The position numbers and the translations under genes are program-made. A stretch of DNA of 30,312 bases from Cyclostephanos tholiformis. Taxonomy: Eukaryota; Bacillariophyta; Thalassiosirophyceae; Thalassiosirales; Thalassiosiraceae. This document shows, in pieces, positions 7,948-17,810 of this stretch. How positions within the stretch are numbered: the first letter of the stretch is position 1; every line of letters starts with the position of its first letter. The stretch covers positions 1 through 30,312 of the forward strand of contig JALLPB010000035.1 in the NCBI GenBank assembly GCA_036939975.1, given 5' to 3'. Below the pieces are notes generated by a model. It was given only the letters and a program-made list of their open reading frames with translations, did no database searches and was not told where the DNA came from.

Positions 7948-9693
7948 ATGAGCAAAGAACAGAAGCCAAAGGTCAAGGGGAAGAAGCCCCATTGGCCTAC
8001 CAAACCACAGAGGAGAGAGTACACAACCGCAATGGTCAGACTAGAAGAAGACATGTTCGACATAGGCCACCCCAAGTATGCCACCAAGTACAAGAGGTCG
8101 GTGGATGCCAACGCGAGGTATGTGCAACAGGAATATAAGTCTGGAGCTGAAGTAGCTCGGGGGATGCAGGAGCTTGTCACACCAACTGAGACTATGCCAA
8201 CATACCCATCGGACCCAAGTGACCAAGAGAAGATTCAAATCTGGAAGGAGGAACTCCGCGAGAAACAGACTCAGATGATACAAATTGACGAAAGTATCAA
8301 GAGAGCATACGCACTTGTGATGGGACAGTGTTCCCCAGCAATGGTAAGCAAGATATGTGGGGCTACTTCATATGTCACTGTGAACGGGACACAGAATGTC
8401 GTGGAACTCCTACGGCTTGTCCGCGGTTTCTGTTGTGACTTCAGGGCTGGCCAGCAGAGTACGTGGGCCCTCGAGCAAGCAAAGCACAAAGTCTCCGTTT
8501 ATTACCAGAGACATGATGTTAGCAACACCGACTACATCCAGTTCTTCCAGGCGCTCGTCGGCGTGGTAGAGACTTATGGGGGAGCGTACGGGAACGAGCC
8601 GGGCCTCATCAACGCCCACCTCATCAAACAGGGAGTCCCTACCGACCGATTGGACAGCGCGACGCCTCAACAAGTCGCGGACGCGAAGGCGGCGTGTCGA
8701 GAAGCCTACCCGGCATGCATGCTCCTCCGCGAGGCCGACAGCATCAGGTACGGGGCCCTCAAAACCGAGTTAGCCAACGACATGACCAAGGGGCAAGACC
8801 ACTATCCCAAAATGAACGTGGAGGCCACGCGGCTTCTCAACGACTACAAGGTCAACCCCCGTGTCCAATGCGCTAGGGATGACCCCGGGGAGGGAGTAGC
8901 GTTCGTACAAGACCGAGGTAGCAGACGTGAAGGAAGTGCAGGGTCGGACGAGGGAGCCGGCAATGCAGGGCGAGACGCCAAGAACCCGAACTGTTGGCAT
9001 TGTAACCAACCATGCCATCATATGAGCCGGTGTCCCGATCTCGTGGTCAAAGGCATTGACAACCTAAACATCGACAACTTCGACAGCGGTCACAGACTCT
9101 TCAGCGTGGCAGAGGGAATGGTGAAGGACGCTAACTTACAGGAGTGGGGCGAGGGACCGCAGGAGTGGAACTTTGCTCAGCGGGAAGAAAAGGGGCCTGG
9201 GGTGCGGGGGATCCTACACCCAAGCCACCTCTACATTGACACGTGTGCCAGTTATGCAAGCACACCATACCGCTCCCTCCTCACCAACGTGCACCGGCCC
9301 AACAGGGGCCTGGTGGGACACAGCAACTGCGGATCCACGATGATGATGGAGATGGGCCAGCTGGGTGTGATAGAGGGGATGTGGATGAACAAAAGCGGAA
9401 TAGCCAACATTGTCCCACTTGAGGTGATTTCAAAGATATGGAGAATCACGTACGATTCACACAGAGGAATGAATGGGGGGCACTTCGTCATCCATACCGA
9501 CCAAGAGAACATTGTCGTGAAGAAGAATGAAAAAGGGATGCCGTACATTGACCTGGATGGAGTCAACTTGGAAGTGGTTCTCGATTTTGTCCAGACCGTG
9601 CGAGGCAACATGGAGGGGTTCACTTGGCAAGAAGTCGAGGATGCACGAGCGGCGCGGGAGGTTCAAGCGATGGTCGGGCACCCCACTGATTAG
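7948..9693 (+). CDS. Gag-protease polyprotein, copy B
   Basis: This 581-codon frame is identical in sequence to 2485-4230. It contains Gag, the CCHC knuckle at Cys349 and the D-T-C-A protease with Asp431, and ends at the same TAG (9691-9693) inside the conserved GHPTD...DFLGMV pre-integrase motif. The shared TAG cannot be counted as conserved evidence of programmed readthrough, because the whole tract was homogenised. The frame is intact while the rest of pol in this copy has at least five lesions. Confidence 0.9.
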   Translation: MSKEQKPKVKGKKPHWPTKPQRREYTTAMVRLEEDMFDIGHPKYATKYKRSVDANARYVQQEYKSGAEVARGMQELVTPTETMPTYPSDPSDQEKIQIWKEELREKQTQMIQIDESIKRAYALVMGQCSPAMVSKICGATSYVTVNGTQNVVELLRLVRGFCCDFRAGQQSTWALEQAKHKVSVYYQRHDVSNTDYIQFFQALVGVVETYGGAYGNEPGLINAHLIKQGVPTDRLDSATPQQVADAKAACREAYPACMLLREADSIRYGALKTELANDMTKGQDHYPKMNVEATRLLNDYKVNPRVQCARDDPGEGVAFVQDRGSRREGSAGSDEGAGNAGRDAKNPNCWHCNQPCHHMSRCPDLVVKGIDNLNIDNFDSGHRLFSVAEGMVKDANLQEWGEGPQEWNFAQREEKGPGVRGILHPSHLYIDTCASYASTPYRSLLTNVHRPNRGLVGHSNCGSTMMMEMGQLGVIEGMWMNKSGIANIVPLEVISKIWRITYDSHRGMNGGHFVIHTDQENIVVKKNEKGMPYIDLDGVNLEVVLDFVQTVRGNMEGFTWQEVEDARAAREVQAMVGHPTD

Positions 9694-11217
9694 GACTTCC
9701 TGGGGATGGTACGTGCCAACTACATACTTAATTGCCCCATTAAAGAAGCAGCCATGAGAAATGCTAACTCCATATTTGGTCCTGACTCCGTACGGACTGA
9801 TTTTGTCCATATCCCATGTGCTATCCTGGAGAGGCACAGGCTAGTTGTCTTAATGGTGGACGTTATGTTTGTGAACGGGGTACCTTTCCTAGTTAGTCTG
9901 GCCAGGGGCCTTAATTTAATAACTGCAGAGTTTTTACCAACGCGTACCGCGAAGTCCCTCGGATCAAGGATAGATCAAATCAAGCATCTCTACACGTGAG
10001 GAGGTTTTACGTTGGGGACTATTTTAATGGATAATGAGTTCAAAAAAATCCGGCCTTTCGTGCCCGAGTTGCATTTAAACACCACGGCGGCAAGGGAACA
10101 CATCCCAGAGATTGAGAGAAGAATCCTGGTGATAAAAGAGCGGGGACACGGAATACTCATCACCCTCCCGATCAAGTGGATGCCACAAATCATCCTTATC
10201 GAACTCATATATCATGTCGTACTATGGCTAAATGCGTTCCAGTCCAAGTCAGGGGTATCAGAGTTGCTGTCACCCAGAGAACTCGTTCTCCGGCACAGAC
10301 TCGACTTCAACAAACACTGCCGAGCGCCTTTTGGGTCCTATTGCGAGACCCACAAAGAGCCTAGTCCAATGAACAACATGGCGCCACGCTCTATGTCCGC
10401 CATCGTACTCGGACCCACCGGTAACCTCCAAGGTACCTATAAATTCTTTAACCTGGAGACAGGGAAGAAAATCAAGCAGCGCTGGTTCACTCGATACCCG
10501 ATGCCCGATTCAGTCATAAAGAAAGTGGAGGGCTTCGCATGGGAGGGGGTGAGGACAGGGGTATTAGACTTTGCCGACAGGAGTGGTATCCTATTTGAAT
10601 GGAATGAGGCTATAGATGAAGCTCCAGAAGGGCTCGTAGAGGAGGAGGTTGTTCCTTATCCCTCTTTTGTGGCCGAACTCCCGGGCATAGCACTTGAACA
10701 AGATGTCGGTGTAGCTCCCGTGGAGGAAGAGACCGAGCCTCATGGGGGTGCCAAAGACGCTGCAGCAGTCAATGCCGGACTGGACCCGGTCGATATCACA
10801 GGAGTGGGGGCAAGGAGACCAGTGCCCGCCAAGCCTCCAGACGAGGGCACCGGATACGACTTCGATGATGACGAGATTATCGCCGTGGCCAACATCCCTC
10901 CAGTGCATCCCGGGGCTGACCAAGACTTGATTATTGATGCCAATGATGGCAACAGCGAGGACGAAGACAGCAACTACGCAGAAGATAACAATGGGATGGA
11001 TACTCGAAGTGCTCATTCCCCCAACGACAGTGACGACGAAGGTGAAGAAGAAGCTGACGACGGGGTGGCTGACAAAGAGGGGTTGGACAATGCAACCGCC
11101 ATGGGGGCAGGGCCGCGGCAATCGATGAGGGAGAACAAGGGCCGCACGATGCGGTACAGAGACTATAGCCTCCTGCTCGACAGTGGTGATGTGGGAGAAC
11201 AAAAGGAACCGAGCTGA
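9694..11217 (+). pseudogene. Integrase and acidic linker part of pol, copy B (broken)
   Basis: The frame continues from gag after the TAG. The integrase core is split by TGA at 9997-9999, where copy A has CGA (a C-to-T change at CpG). The second core Asp (LMDNEF) and the AREHIPEIERR Glu follow. From about 10003 it stays open for some 400 codons, through the integrase C-terminal region (VWLNAFQSKSGVSELLSPR, GNLQGTYKF) and an Asp/Glu-rich linker (about 10930-11080). It ends at TGA 11215-11217, where copy A has CAA. This copy keeps the frame that copy A lost near 5240. Confidence 0.85.
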
Positions 11218-12287
11218 GCCATTATCAGGGATGGGGTGGTGATGTTCTCCACAAATGACGTGAATGATGCAAAGCCAATCCCGGTGGAGGACAGGCTCTA
11301 ATATGCTCTTGGGATTATCTTACAGCAATACTCCATTGGGGTGGGGCTAAAGAAGTTCCAGGAACGGGGGGAGAAGGGGTTTTTTAAGGAGCTGGCACAA
11401 ATGCACAACATGGAGGTCTTCACCCCAATCCTGCATGGTGATCTCACCAACGAAGACAAGAGAAAGGCCATGTCATTGCTCATGTTCCTGAAAGAGAAGC
11501 ACGACAAAACAATAAAAGGCCGTTTTTGCGCCGATGGGAGGAAACAACAAGGCAAGTGGTCAAAACAAGACACGACATCACCAACGGTATCAACGGAATC
11601 TGTTTTCCTCACGTCGGTTATCGACACGTACGAGCAAAAAGATGTCGCGTGCTACGACATCCCGGGAGCTTTCCTCCATGCTGACAGCGATGAGGACATA
11701 ACAATGGTTCTAAAAGGGAAGCTTGCAGAGCTCATGGTGCAGGTAGCTCCAACCCTTTACCGAAAGTATATTACGGTGGACAAGCGGAACACACCAATTC
11801 TGTACGTGAGAATACAAAAAACGCTTTACGGGCTGTTGCGGAGCGCCCTTCTCTTCTATCAGAAGCTGGTGAGGGACCTCGAAGGGAAAGGATTTGTCCT
11901 CAACCCATATGATCCGTGCATTGCCAACAAGATGGTGAACGGAAAGCAGATGACGGTTTGCTGGCGCGTGGACGATTTGAAAGTGTCACACATGGATCTG
12001 GCCGAAGTAACTAAATTTGGACAATGGCTCAGCAGTACCTACCGAGTGGCGGTAGCCAAACACAGGGGGAAGGTTACCTTGGAATGATCCTGGATTTTAG
12101 CAAGGACGGTCACGTGATGATAAACATGACTGACTACATCCGGACGATCATCACGGACTTCCTGGAAGAGATTACGGGGATAAGGACGACGCCAGTGGCC
12201 GATCACCTTTTTAAGGTACGGGGAGAGGTGGAAGCGCGGCCTCTACTGGAGGAGCAGGCGAGAGAGTTTCATCACGCCGTAGCATAG
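11218..12287 (+). pseudogene. Reverse transcriptase part of pol, copy B (broken)
   Basis: In the same frame as above, a TAA at 11299-11301 replaces the GAG of copy A just before the reverse transcriptase. The domain then reads openly from about 11302 and includes DIPGAFLHADSDEDI, KTLYGLLRSALLFYQKL and the active-site box CWRVDDLK. A 7-nt deletion near 12074, relative to copy A, shifts the frame. The palm/thumb continues (YLGMILDFSKDGHV) until TAG 12285-12287, where copy A has CAG. It is not functional. Confidence 0.86.
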
Positions 12288-13088
12288 TTACTGTTCCTGA
12301 GTGCGCGAGCGAGGAGAGACATCCAGCCAGTGACGGCGTTCCTGACCACCAGAGTAAAAAGCCCAGACGAGGATGACTGGGGAAAACTAAAGCGGCTGTT
12401 ACAATACCTAAAGGGGACAATTCACATGCCCCTTATCCTGTCCGTGGACTCAATTACATTGCAGCGTTGGTGGGTGGATGCAGCATATGCGGTACACGAG
12501 GACTGCAAGGGACACACCGGGGCCGGTATGAGTTTGGGGAGGGGAATGGTGATGAGTTATTCATGGAAGCAAAAAATCAACACCAAGAGCTCCAACAAGG
12601 CTGAACTAGTTGGCGTAGATGACTCGCTGGCGTACATTCTTTGGGCCAGGTATTTCCTTCAGGAGCAGGGATATGAGATGCAGCCATCCCTCCTTTATCA
12701 GGACAATGTCAGCGCGATGTTGCTGGAGACCAATGGCAAGGCAAGTAGCTCGAAACGTACAAAGCACATCAAGGTAAGGTACTTTTATATAAAGGATAAA
12801 ATTGACCAGGGCGAGATAGTGGTGGAGCATTGCCCTACCGATCAGATGTGGACGGACATTAATACCAAACCAAAACAGGGGGCTGGGTTCCGAAGTTTCA
12901 GAGCACAGGTTATGGGGATTGAGCCGGACTACTGTGATGCAGAGTATTCAATGCGAATTCACGTTCGGCCCCCGGAAAGTCCACAGATGTCATGCCAAGA
13001 AGGGAACCAACCCGAATGCCAAAGGAGACCAATGCTCCCAGTACCAAAATTGGACAGCGGAGCACTGCAGGAGTGTGTTGGGGGATGA
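12288..13088 (+). pseudogene. RNase H part of pol, copy B
   Basis: In the frame that follows the 7-nt deletion, this segment carries FLTTRVKSPDEDDWGKLKRL, the RNase H motifs (SYSWKQKINTKSSNKAELVG, YQDNVSAMLL, KHIKVRYFYIKD) and the C-terminal tail. A TGA at 13086-13088, where LTR 2 has CGA, stops it ten bases into LTR 3. In copy A the equivalent frame runs another ~220 nt. The segment is cut off from the rest of Pol by upstream lesions. Confidence 0.84.
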
Positions 13089-13389
13089 ACGATCAGACAC
13101 GGGCTGGGGGCAGTGATCAATGCGGCGAACAACACTGATGTGGCGGCGAAAGGCAACGTGGCGGGCTCGGAGAAGACGAGGGCTCCTCTCCGTTGGGTAC
13201 AAGGACAACGATGGAGCCCGGGAGTGTACACATCCATGAGGCAGCTTGGAAAACCCTTGCTAGTACCGTGGGAGAGAGCTTTCGTCTCTCCTCTCACATC
13301 TTAAATATAATCTCCGATTACTAAGTTACACTCCGGCATACCAGCTATCGTTTCCGGGGAAAGGACCGGTGCTAGTAGTTGCATCAACA
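13076..13389 (+). repeat. LTR 3 (3' LTR of copy B), 314 bp
   Basis: It begins TGTTGGGGG and ends ATCAACA. It is the most diverged of the three LTRs, with many substitutions and changes around 13255-13265 and 13358-13366. The 7-bp hairpin stem (GGAGAGA/TCTCTCC) and most of the complementary segment (ACATCTTAAATATAAT, one mismatch) are kept. It is followed by TTTATTTT, with no matching target-site duplication at the left end of the array. Confidence 0.9.
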
Positions 13390-13861
13390 TTTATTTTCTG
13401 CTCTCGCCTGGGGGGGGGAGGCAATGCCATTGGAGTGTATCATTGGCGATTGTATGCTTATGTCCCATTATGGGGGTACAACCAACTCTTATTGGCAGCC
13501 GCACTATGGCAGGGTTGACGGCCATGGAGGGGGGGAATACAGAGATTTTGTTATGGTTAGGGGGGTACGAGCAGCTTTTTAGTTCCTACTGACAATACTA
13601 GTATTCCCTTGTAAAAGCGCGAACAAATTATTGTAACAGCTGTTACGGGATTCGTAGTAAGTAAGTAAGATACTGTTTGCGCAGAGAAGATGTAGTGATT
13701 CCTGCGTGGGATACAGTAAGATACATAGAATCAAGTATCATACTACATCATTCTTGGCAATTAAAATAAACTGAGTTTTTATTAATATCATGTATTGATC
13801 AAGTAAGGAGGAGCTCCTGCGAATTTGTACTCAATAAACCGGAACAGTGTTTTCGTGCATG
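13390..13861. other. Intergenic region between the retrotransposon array and the isomerase gene
   Basis: No gene is seen. The first 200 bases have G runs like those left of the array. A perfect 14-bp palindrome, GTAACAGCTGTTAC, lies at 13633-13646 and contains an E-box-like CAGCTG. A GTAA-type microrepeat follows at about 13656-13670. An AGGAGCTCCT palindrome lies near 13807. The last part probably carries the 3' end signals of the leftward isomerase gene. Confidence 0.5.
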
Positions 13862-14954
13862 TCAAAGACGAGAGTGAGATCGTAGTGGTTCAAAATGAGG
13901 TGCTGTTCCTCCTGTCATCAGGAATGATTTCACCAAATCCTCTGACATCAATGCTGTTGAATTTTGCAGTGCGATATGTTCTAATCCTTCCGAAACACTA
14001 TGATCCCGAGAGAAATTCAATGATGCCTTTGTAATTGTTGCAGCTACGGGTGAGTTTCGGCTGATTCTTAAGCAAATGTCATTCGCAATTTCAATAAGAC
14101 TGTCATTAGATTTTGATATTCGGCTCACGAAACCAATTCTCAATGCATCATCTGCGTTGAAGTCATCTGTCAGCAAGTTGGTTGAATGGTTATAAGATGC
14201 AGTGTATAATGAAGAGAGTGTGTAAGAATGGAACAAAATTGATGAACTCACCACCTGTCAGACAAAGCTCTCTCACATAAGAACCAAACCCAACGAGCTT
14301 GGGAAATCTCTGCAATGTTCCGACATCGGCCGCTAAGCCCAATCTGACCTCACGGATACTAAACTTTGCATCAGGGCTGCATACCCGAACGTCAGCGCAG
14401 CACGTTAGATCAATACCAGCACCAATACATGCTCCATGAATAGCTGCCACAACTGGTACAGGGCATTCTTCCACCGCCGTAAATGCAGATTGCATTTGTG
14501 ATATTTGCGATCGAAATGAGAGAGATTTACGCGCAACATCCTGTGATGTATCATCATCGCCTGAATTGCCAACTAATCCAGAGAAGAACTTTTCATCGGT
14601 GACGTCGATGCCACCACAAAAGCCTTTACCGCAACCAATCATCAAAATGCAACGGCACCCATCCCCGATTGTTCCTATCTTACCGAATGCATCGCCGATT
14701 TCTTTCCACATCTATGTATATAAGTGGTTGATATAAATGATTTGATAAGATTGATGTCAGGCTGTGCAGTAGTTCCACAACTGCATCTCATCTCCACCCA
14801 CACATACCTGAGCATTGATTGCATTGATCTTTTTCGGACGATTCAATGCTATGACTGTCACAAACGGCAGCGAATGATGATATGATATTGATAGGTATGA
14901 GTGTGGGTCATCCAATGGATGTGGTGGTATCGTTGACGATGGCGACTGCGCCAT
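13862..14954 (-). CDS. Delta(3,5)-Delta(2,4)-dienoyl-CoA isomerase (ECH1-like), peroxisomal
   Basis: An enoyl-CoA hydratase/isomerase (crotonase) family enzyme that moves double bonds in 3,5-dienoyl-CoA during beta-oxidation of unsaturated fatty acids. Exons are 14954-14808, 14711-14252 and 14166-13862. Introns of 96 and 85 bp have GTATGT and GTGAGT donors, and the protein is 303 aa. The oxyanion-hole motifs GKGFCGGID and HGACIGAG are present. The three acidic active-site residues known from rat ECH1 (Asp176, Glu196, Asp204) fall at Asp150, Glu170 and Asp178 with the same spacing of 20 and 8. ECH1-specific stretches are AADVGTLQR and FSRDHSVSEGL. The C-terminus is Ser-Arg-Leu, a PTS1 peroxisome signal. 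I saw no clear mitochondrial presequence. The ATG at 14954 is preferred over an upstream GTG-led extension. Confidence 0.9.
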
Positions 14955-15199
14955 GGTTGACGTGGGACATGGACGATGATGGACGACGTCGTTGTAGACA
15001 ACGTACCAATAAGTAGGTACGTTGGGGAGCACTCTGTCCGTCGTCTGTGCTCTTTCCCCCGATGGGATGCAGCCCCTCGCTCAGCTTAAAGGATATTACG
15101 GCAAAAACGATTTGATACTGTCACCAACAAAGCTCTTAGATTTCCGTCGACCAGCCAGTTAATATCGCCTTCGGATCTTCAGTTGAATTCTCTCTAATC
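14955..15199. promoter_or_regulatory. Divergent promoter region, isomerase (-) and bS6m (+)
   Basis: The two start codons face away from each other across 245 bp, so both 5' UTRs and promoters must fit here. I see no clear TATA box. The repeated GTTGACGATGG / GTTGACGTGG words lie close to the isomerase start. The call rests on layout alone. Confidence 0.45.
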
Positions 15200-15783
15200 A
15201 TGGTTTTTTATGAGTGCATGATGACCGCAAAAAATACGGCGCGTGAGTTAAATCTGTCATCTCGTAGTGATGTAACTTTCTACGCTGGCCGCCATAACCT
15301 TCTATTGCAATTATGTTTGCATTGTGATACTCGCATATTCCCGTTCCATCACATCTCCTCGGAAAAACCTGTTCGTTGCATTTAACTCTACAAAACATTG
15401 CTGCACTGCACTCAGACTACAACACCCTGACCGCCCTGATGAAAGAAATTTCTCTAAAAATAGTCATTAACGGGGGCATAGTTCGCTCCATCCAAAACCA
15501 CGGCATTCGACAACTCCCCCATCGATTCAAGTCCAAGTATGCCGATCGAGAGGGAAATCGGTACTATGAAAAGGGACGCTTTATATCAGTATTTTATGAT
15601 GCCAACCCAAATGTAATGAGACAAGTGCAAGGGATATTGAATTTGGATGACCAAATTTTGAGGACGACTCACTTGAGGGCGTCAAACAAATTTGGAGAGG
15701 TGAATAATTTGAGGGAGAATAAAAACCCGTACATTCAGGATATCTTGGAAGAGCTCCGACTCGAAGGGTCATCAAGAAAGTAG
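15200..15783 (+). CDS. Mitochondrial small-subunit ribosomal protein bS6m
   Basis: A bS6-family protein of the small ribosomal subunit, most likely mitochondrial because the gene is nuclear and eukaryotic in structure. Exon 1 is 15200-15242 and exon 2 is 15416-15783. The 173-bp intron has a GTGAGT donor and a CACTCAG acceptor, and the join is in phase and rebuilds a His codon. The protein is 136 aa, a usual length. The N-terminal strand is MVFYECMMTAKN. The family core follows as LMKEISLKI, NGGIVRSIQNHGIRQLPHRF and the YYEKGRFISVFYDANP strand, then LNLDDQILRTTHLRA. The start is the ATG at 15200, which gives the expected bS6 strand directly at the N-terminus. No separate presequence is visible, which is common for bS6m. 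Plastid origin is less likely. Confidence 0.85.
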
Positions 15784-16169
15784 GCATTGATCTGAGGTAA
15801 AACTCATATAGCTATCTCTAGAGGTTGAGGTAAAATTAACTTTTCGCGTATTAATTCAAGCCCAATATGACCCTTTGAATTGTCTTCTTGTGCACTGGCG
15901 TTTACGTATTGCCTCTCCGATTGCTGGCAAAAAAAATTATAATTTCTACTTGAAAAGTAATTATTCATCCTAATAGCGTCACCGGCAATGTAATCTGAAC
16001 AATTTCTGGTTTGATTTTATAATACATTGTAACGTCTATCATGTGTGTTGTTCAGCTGACAACCATCAACCTCACAAAAAAACTAAGTTTCCTCCCACGG
16101 AGCAGAATCTTTTTAACTCTACCTGATCCTGCATCACACGCTTCACAAGAACATTTATAAATAATGTCA
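15784..16169. other. Convergent intergenic region, bS6m and MAP kinase 3' ends
   Basis: These 386 AT-rich bases separate two genes that end toward each other. No open frame of note or RNA gene is seen. It should hold both polyadenylation regions. Confidence 0.5.
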
Positions 16170-17810
16170 CTAAATGTAATGTAAGCTTGAGGAGCTACGA
16201 TTTGGTGGCCGGGTGCCATCTTTTCTCGGCGGAACTGGTAGGCAGTTGGGGCGGAAGTCTGCAACTTCTTCCCATATTAGTTCTTGCAATCGAGTGCGAT
16301 GCAATTTTTCATCCTCGAAACTGAAGTCAAATACCTGATCACATACCGGCTCATCCTCTTCACTGTGGAGATGTGACATAAAGGGATGCTTCAGAGCTTC
16401 CTCCACTGTGATGCGCTTCCGTGGGTGGACTTGCAGCATTTTTCTCAGCAAGTCTACGCACTCTGCTGATGCGCTCGGGAATTGCTGATGAAGTGGTACC
16501 AAAGGTTTGGGCTGCAGTTTGCGCATGAATCGCCGGGCCTTCTCGGATGTCACGAAGTCAAGATCCTCTTCTGGAAGTTTGCCAAGCTTGTTTGTAATAA
16601 GAGTGAGCTTCACAAAACAACAGGAAAGAATGTAAGATACAAAAAGTGGACAAATAAGAGATAAATCAAGCAGTCAAATTTCCATTCTCACCTGATCAAT
16701 ATAATCTTCGCCGGGGAAGAGAGGCTTCCGGGATAATAATTCTGCCAAGATACATCCTGTACTCCAAACATCCACAGGTTTGTCATACTCATGGCATGCC
16801 AACATAATCTCAGGTGCACGATACCATCGTGTCACCACATACTCCGTCAACAGATGACGCTTGCTTGAATCTTTTATTTGGTCAGGGCCGTACACGCCCC
16901 TTGCAAGCCCAAAGTCACACACCTTCAAATCGCAATTGGAATTAACCAAGAGATTCGATGGTTTCAAATCACGGTGCAATACATTTGCCGAGTGGATGTA
17001 CTTCAGCGCCCTCAACACTTGATAAATAAAGTATTGGACGTGATCCAAGCTTAAACTTTGCTTGGAATAAATTATCCTGTATAAATCTGTCTCCATCAAT
17101 TCACTGACGATATATACATCCGTGAAATCATCTACATAACGCGCCATTGGTGGCATCATGTCAACAATACTCACGATATTCTCGTGTTTGAAATGCTTCA
17201 GCAGCTTAATCTCTCGTAGAATTCGCTTTGCATCGATCTCATCTTGGAATGCCTTAGGTACCATCTTTATTGCCACGCGGGTTTTTGATTGGGTGTCTTC
17301 GGCCGAAATGACGACGCCGTATGCGCCTGATCCGATGACACGGTTGAAGGAGTATTTGGTATCGACTGTGAAGGTATGATTACCAGCCTTAAACGTGTGG
17401 GCGCTGTAAGGCGTGGAGCTTTTGAATCGATGAAAGGACCCGCTGTGACTCGCAGTAGATCTGACACTGTGTTGCATGATAATCTCTGTCCCATACTCTG
17501 ACGCAATTGACCCATCGTCCATGGACATGGAAGTCCCGGCGTATGAGGTGAAGGCGGCGGTGGTAGCCGTGTCATCTTTGGATACCATCTTGGCAATGGT
17601 GCCGCGGCTTTCGTATGACAGGGTAGCGCGGACGTCATCTTGATCAATGCGTTGTTCGCGAGGATGATAATATCCCGTTGCAGCGTGGTGGGGATGCTGC
17701 TTGACGGGATGGTGTGACGATGCATGATGGGCAGAAGGCTTAGAAGGTTGTTGTTTCGAGGAGAACATCCCCGCAGGCATGGAGGTGAAGTTTTGGTAAT
17801 GCGATGACAT
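16170..17810 (-). CDS. Mitogen-activated protein kinase, TEY class (ERK-like)
   Basis: A CMGC Ser/Thr kinase that would be activated by dual phosphorylation of its TEY loop in a stress or growth cascade. Exons are 17810-16692 and 16607-16170. The 84-bp intron (GTGAGA donor) joins in phase after DYIDQ, and the protein is 518 aa. A long Ser/His-rich extension of ~150 residues, with a His-rich patch near residues 27-50, precedes the kinase. The glycine loop GSGAYG is at 160-165, the ATP Lys182 is in [12 protein letters not shown] has catalytic Asp281, DFG has Asp299, and Thr322-Glu-Tyr324 is followed by [10 protein letters not shown]. The C-terminal tail has an acidic FDFSFEDE patch. The start is the first ATG after an in-frame upstream TGA; a GTG lies between them. 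The N-terminal extension is longer than in animal ERK (about 360 aa). Confidence 0.93.

Larger units (their letters stand above)
7741..9941 (+). repeat. 2201-bp direct repeat, second copy (identical to 2278-4478)
   Basis: This is the partner of the tract in copy A. It covers the 3' half of LTR 2, the leader, all of gag-protease including its terminal TAG, the pre-integrase motif and the first integrase Asp. The best explanations are recent gene conversion or unequal exchange between the neighbouring copies, or an assembly error. Confidence 0.9.
7582..13389 (+). mobile_element. Copia-type LTR retrotransposon, copy B (decayed pol)
   Basis: The element lies between the shared LTR 2 (7582-7894) and LTR 3 (13076-13389), with the same domain order as copy A. 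Its gag-protease frame is identical to that of copy A. Its pol is broken at different places: TGA 9997, TGA 11215, TAA 11299, a 7-nt deletion near 12074 and TAG 12285. It shares with copy A only the TAG at the gag end (9691). LTR 3 is clearly more diverged from LTR 2 than LTR 1 is, so B's right half is old while its left half has been made identical to A recently. Confidence 0.92.

Noticed and set aside
15376..15415. bS6m starting inside the long frame at 15376 without an intron
   Set aside because: That start lacks the conserved first strand of bS6. Splicing 15242 to 15416 supplies it exactly and in phase.
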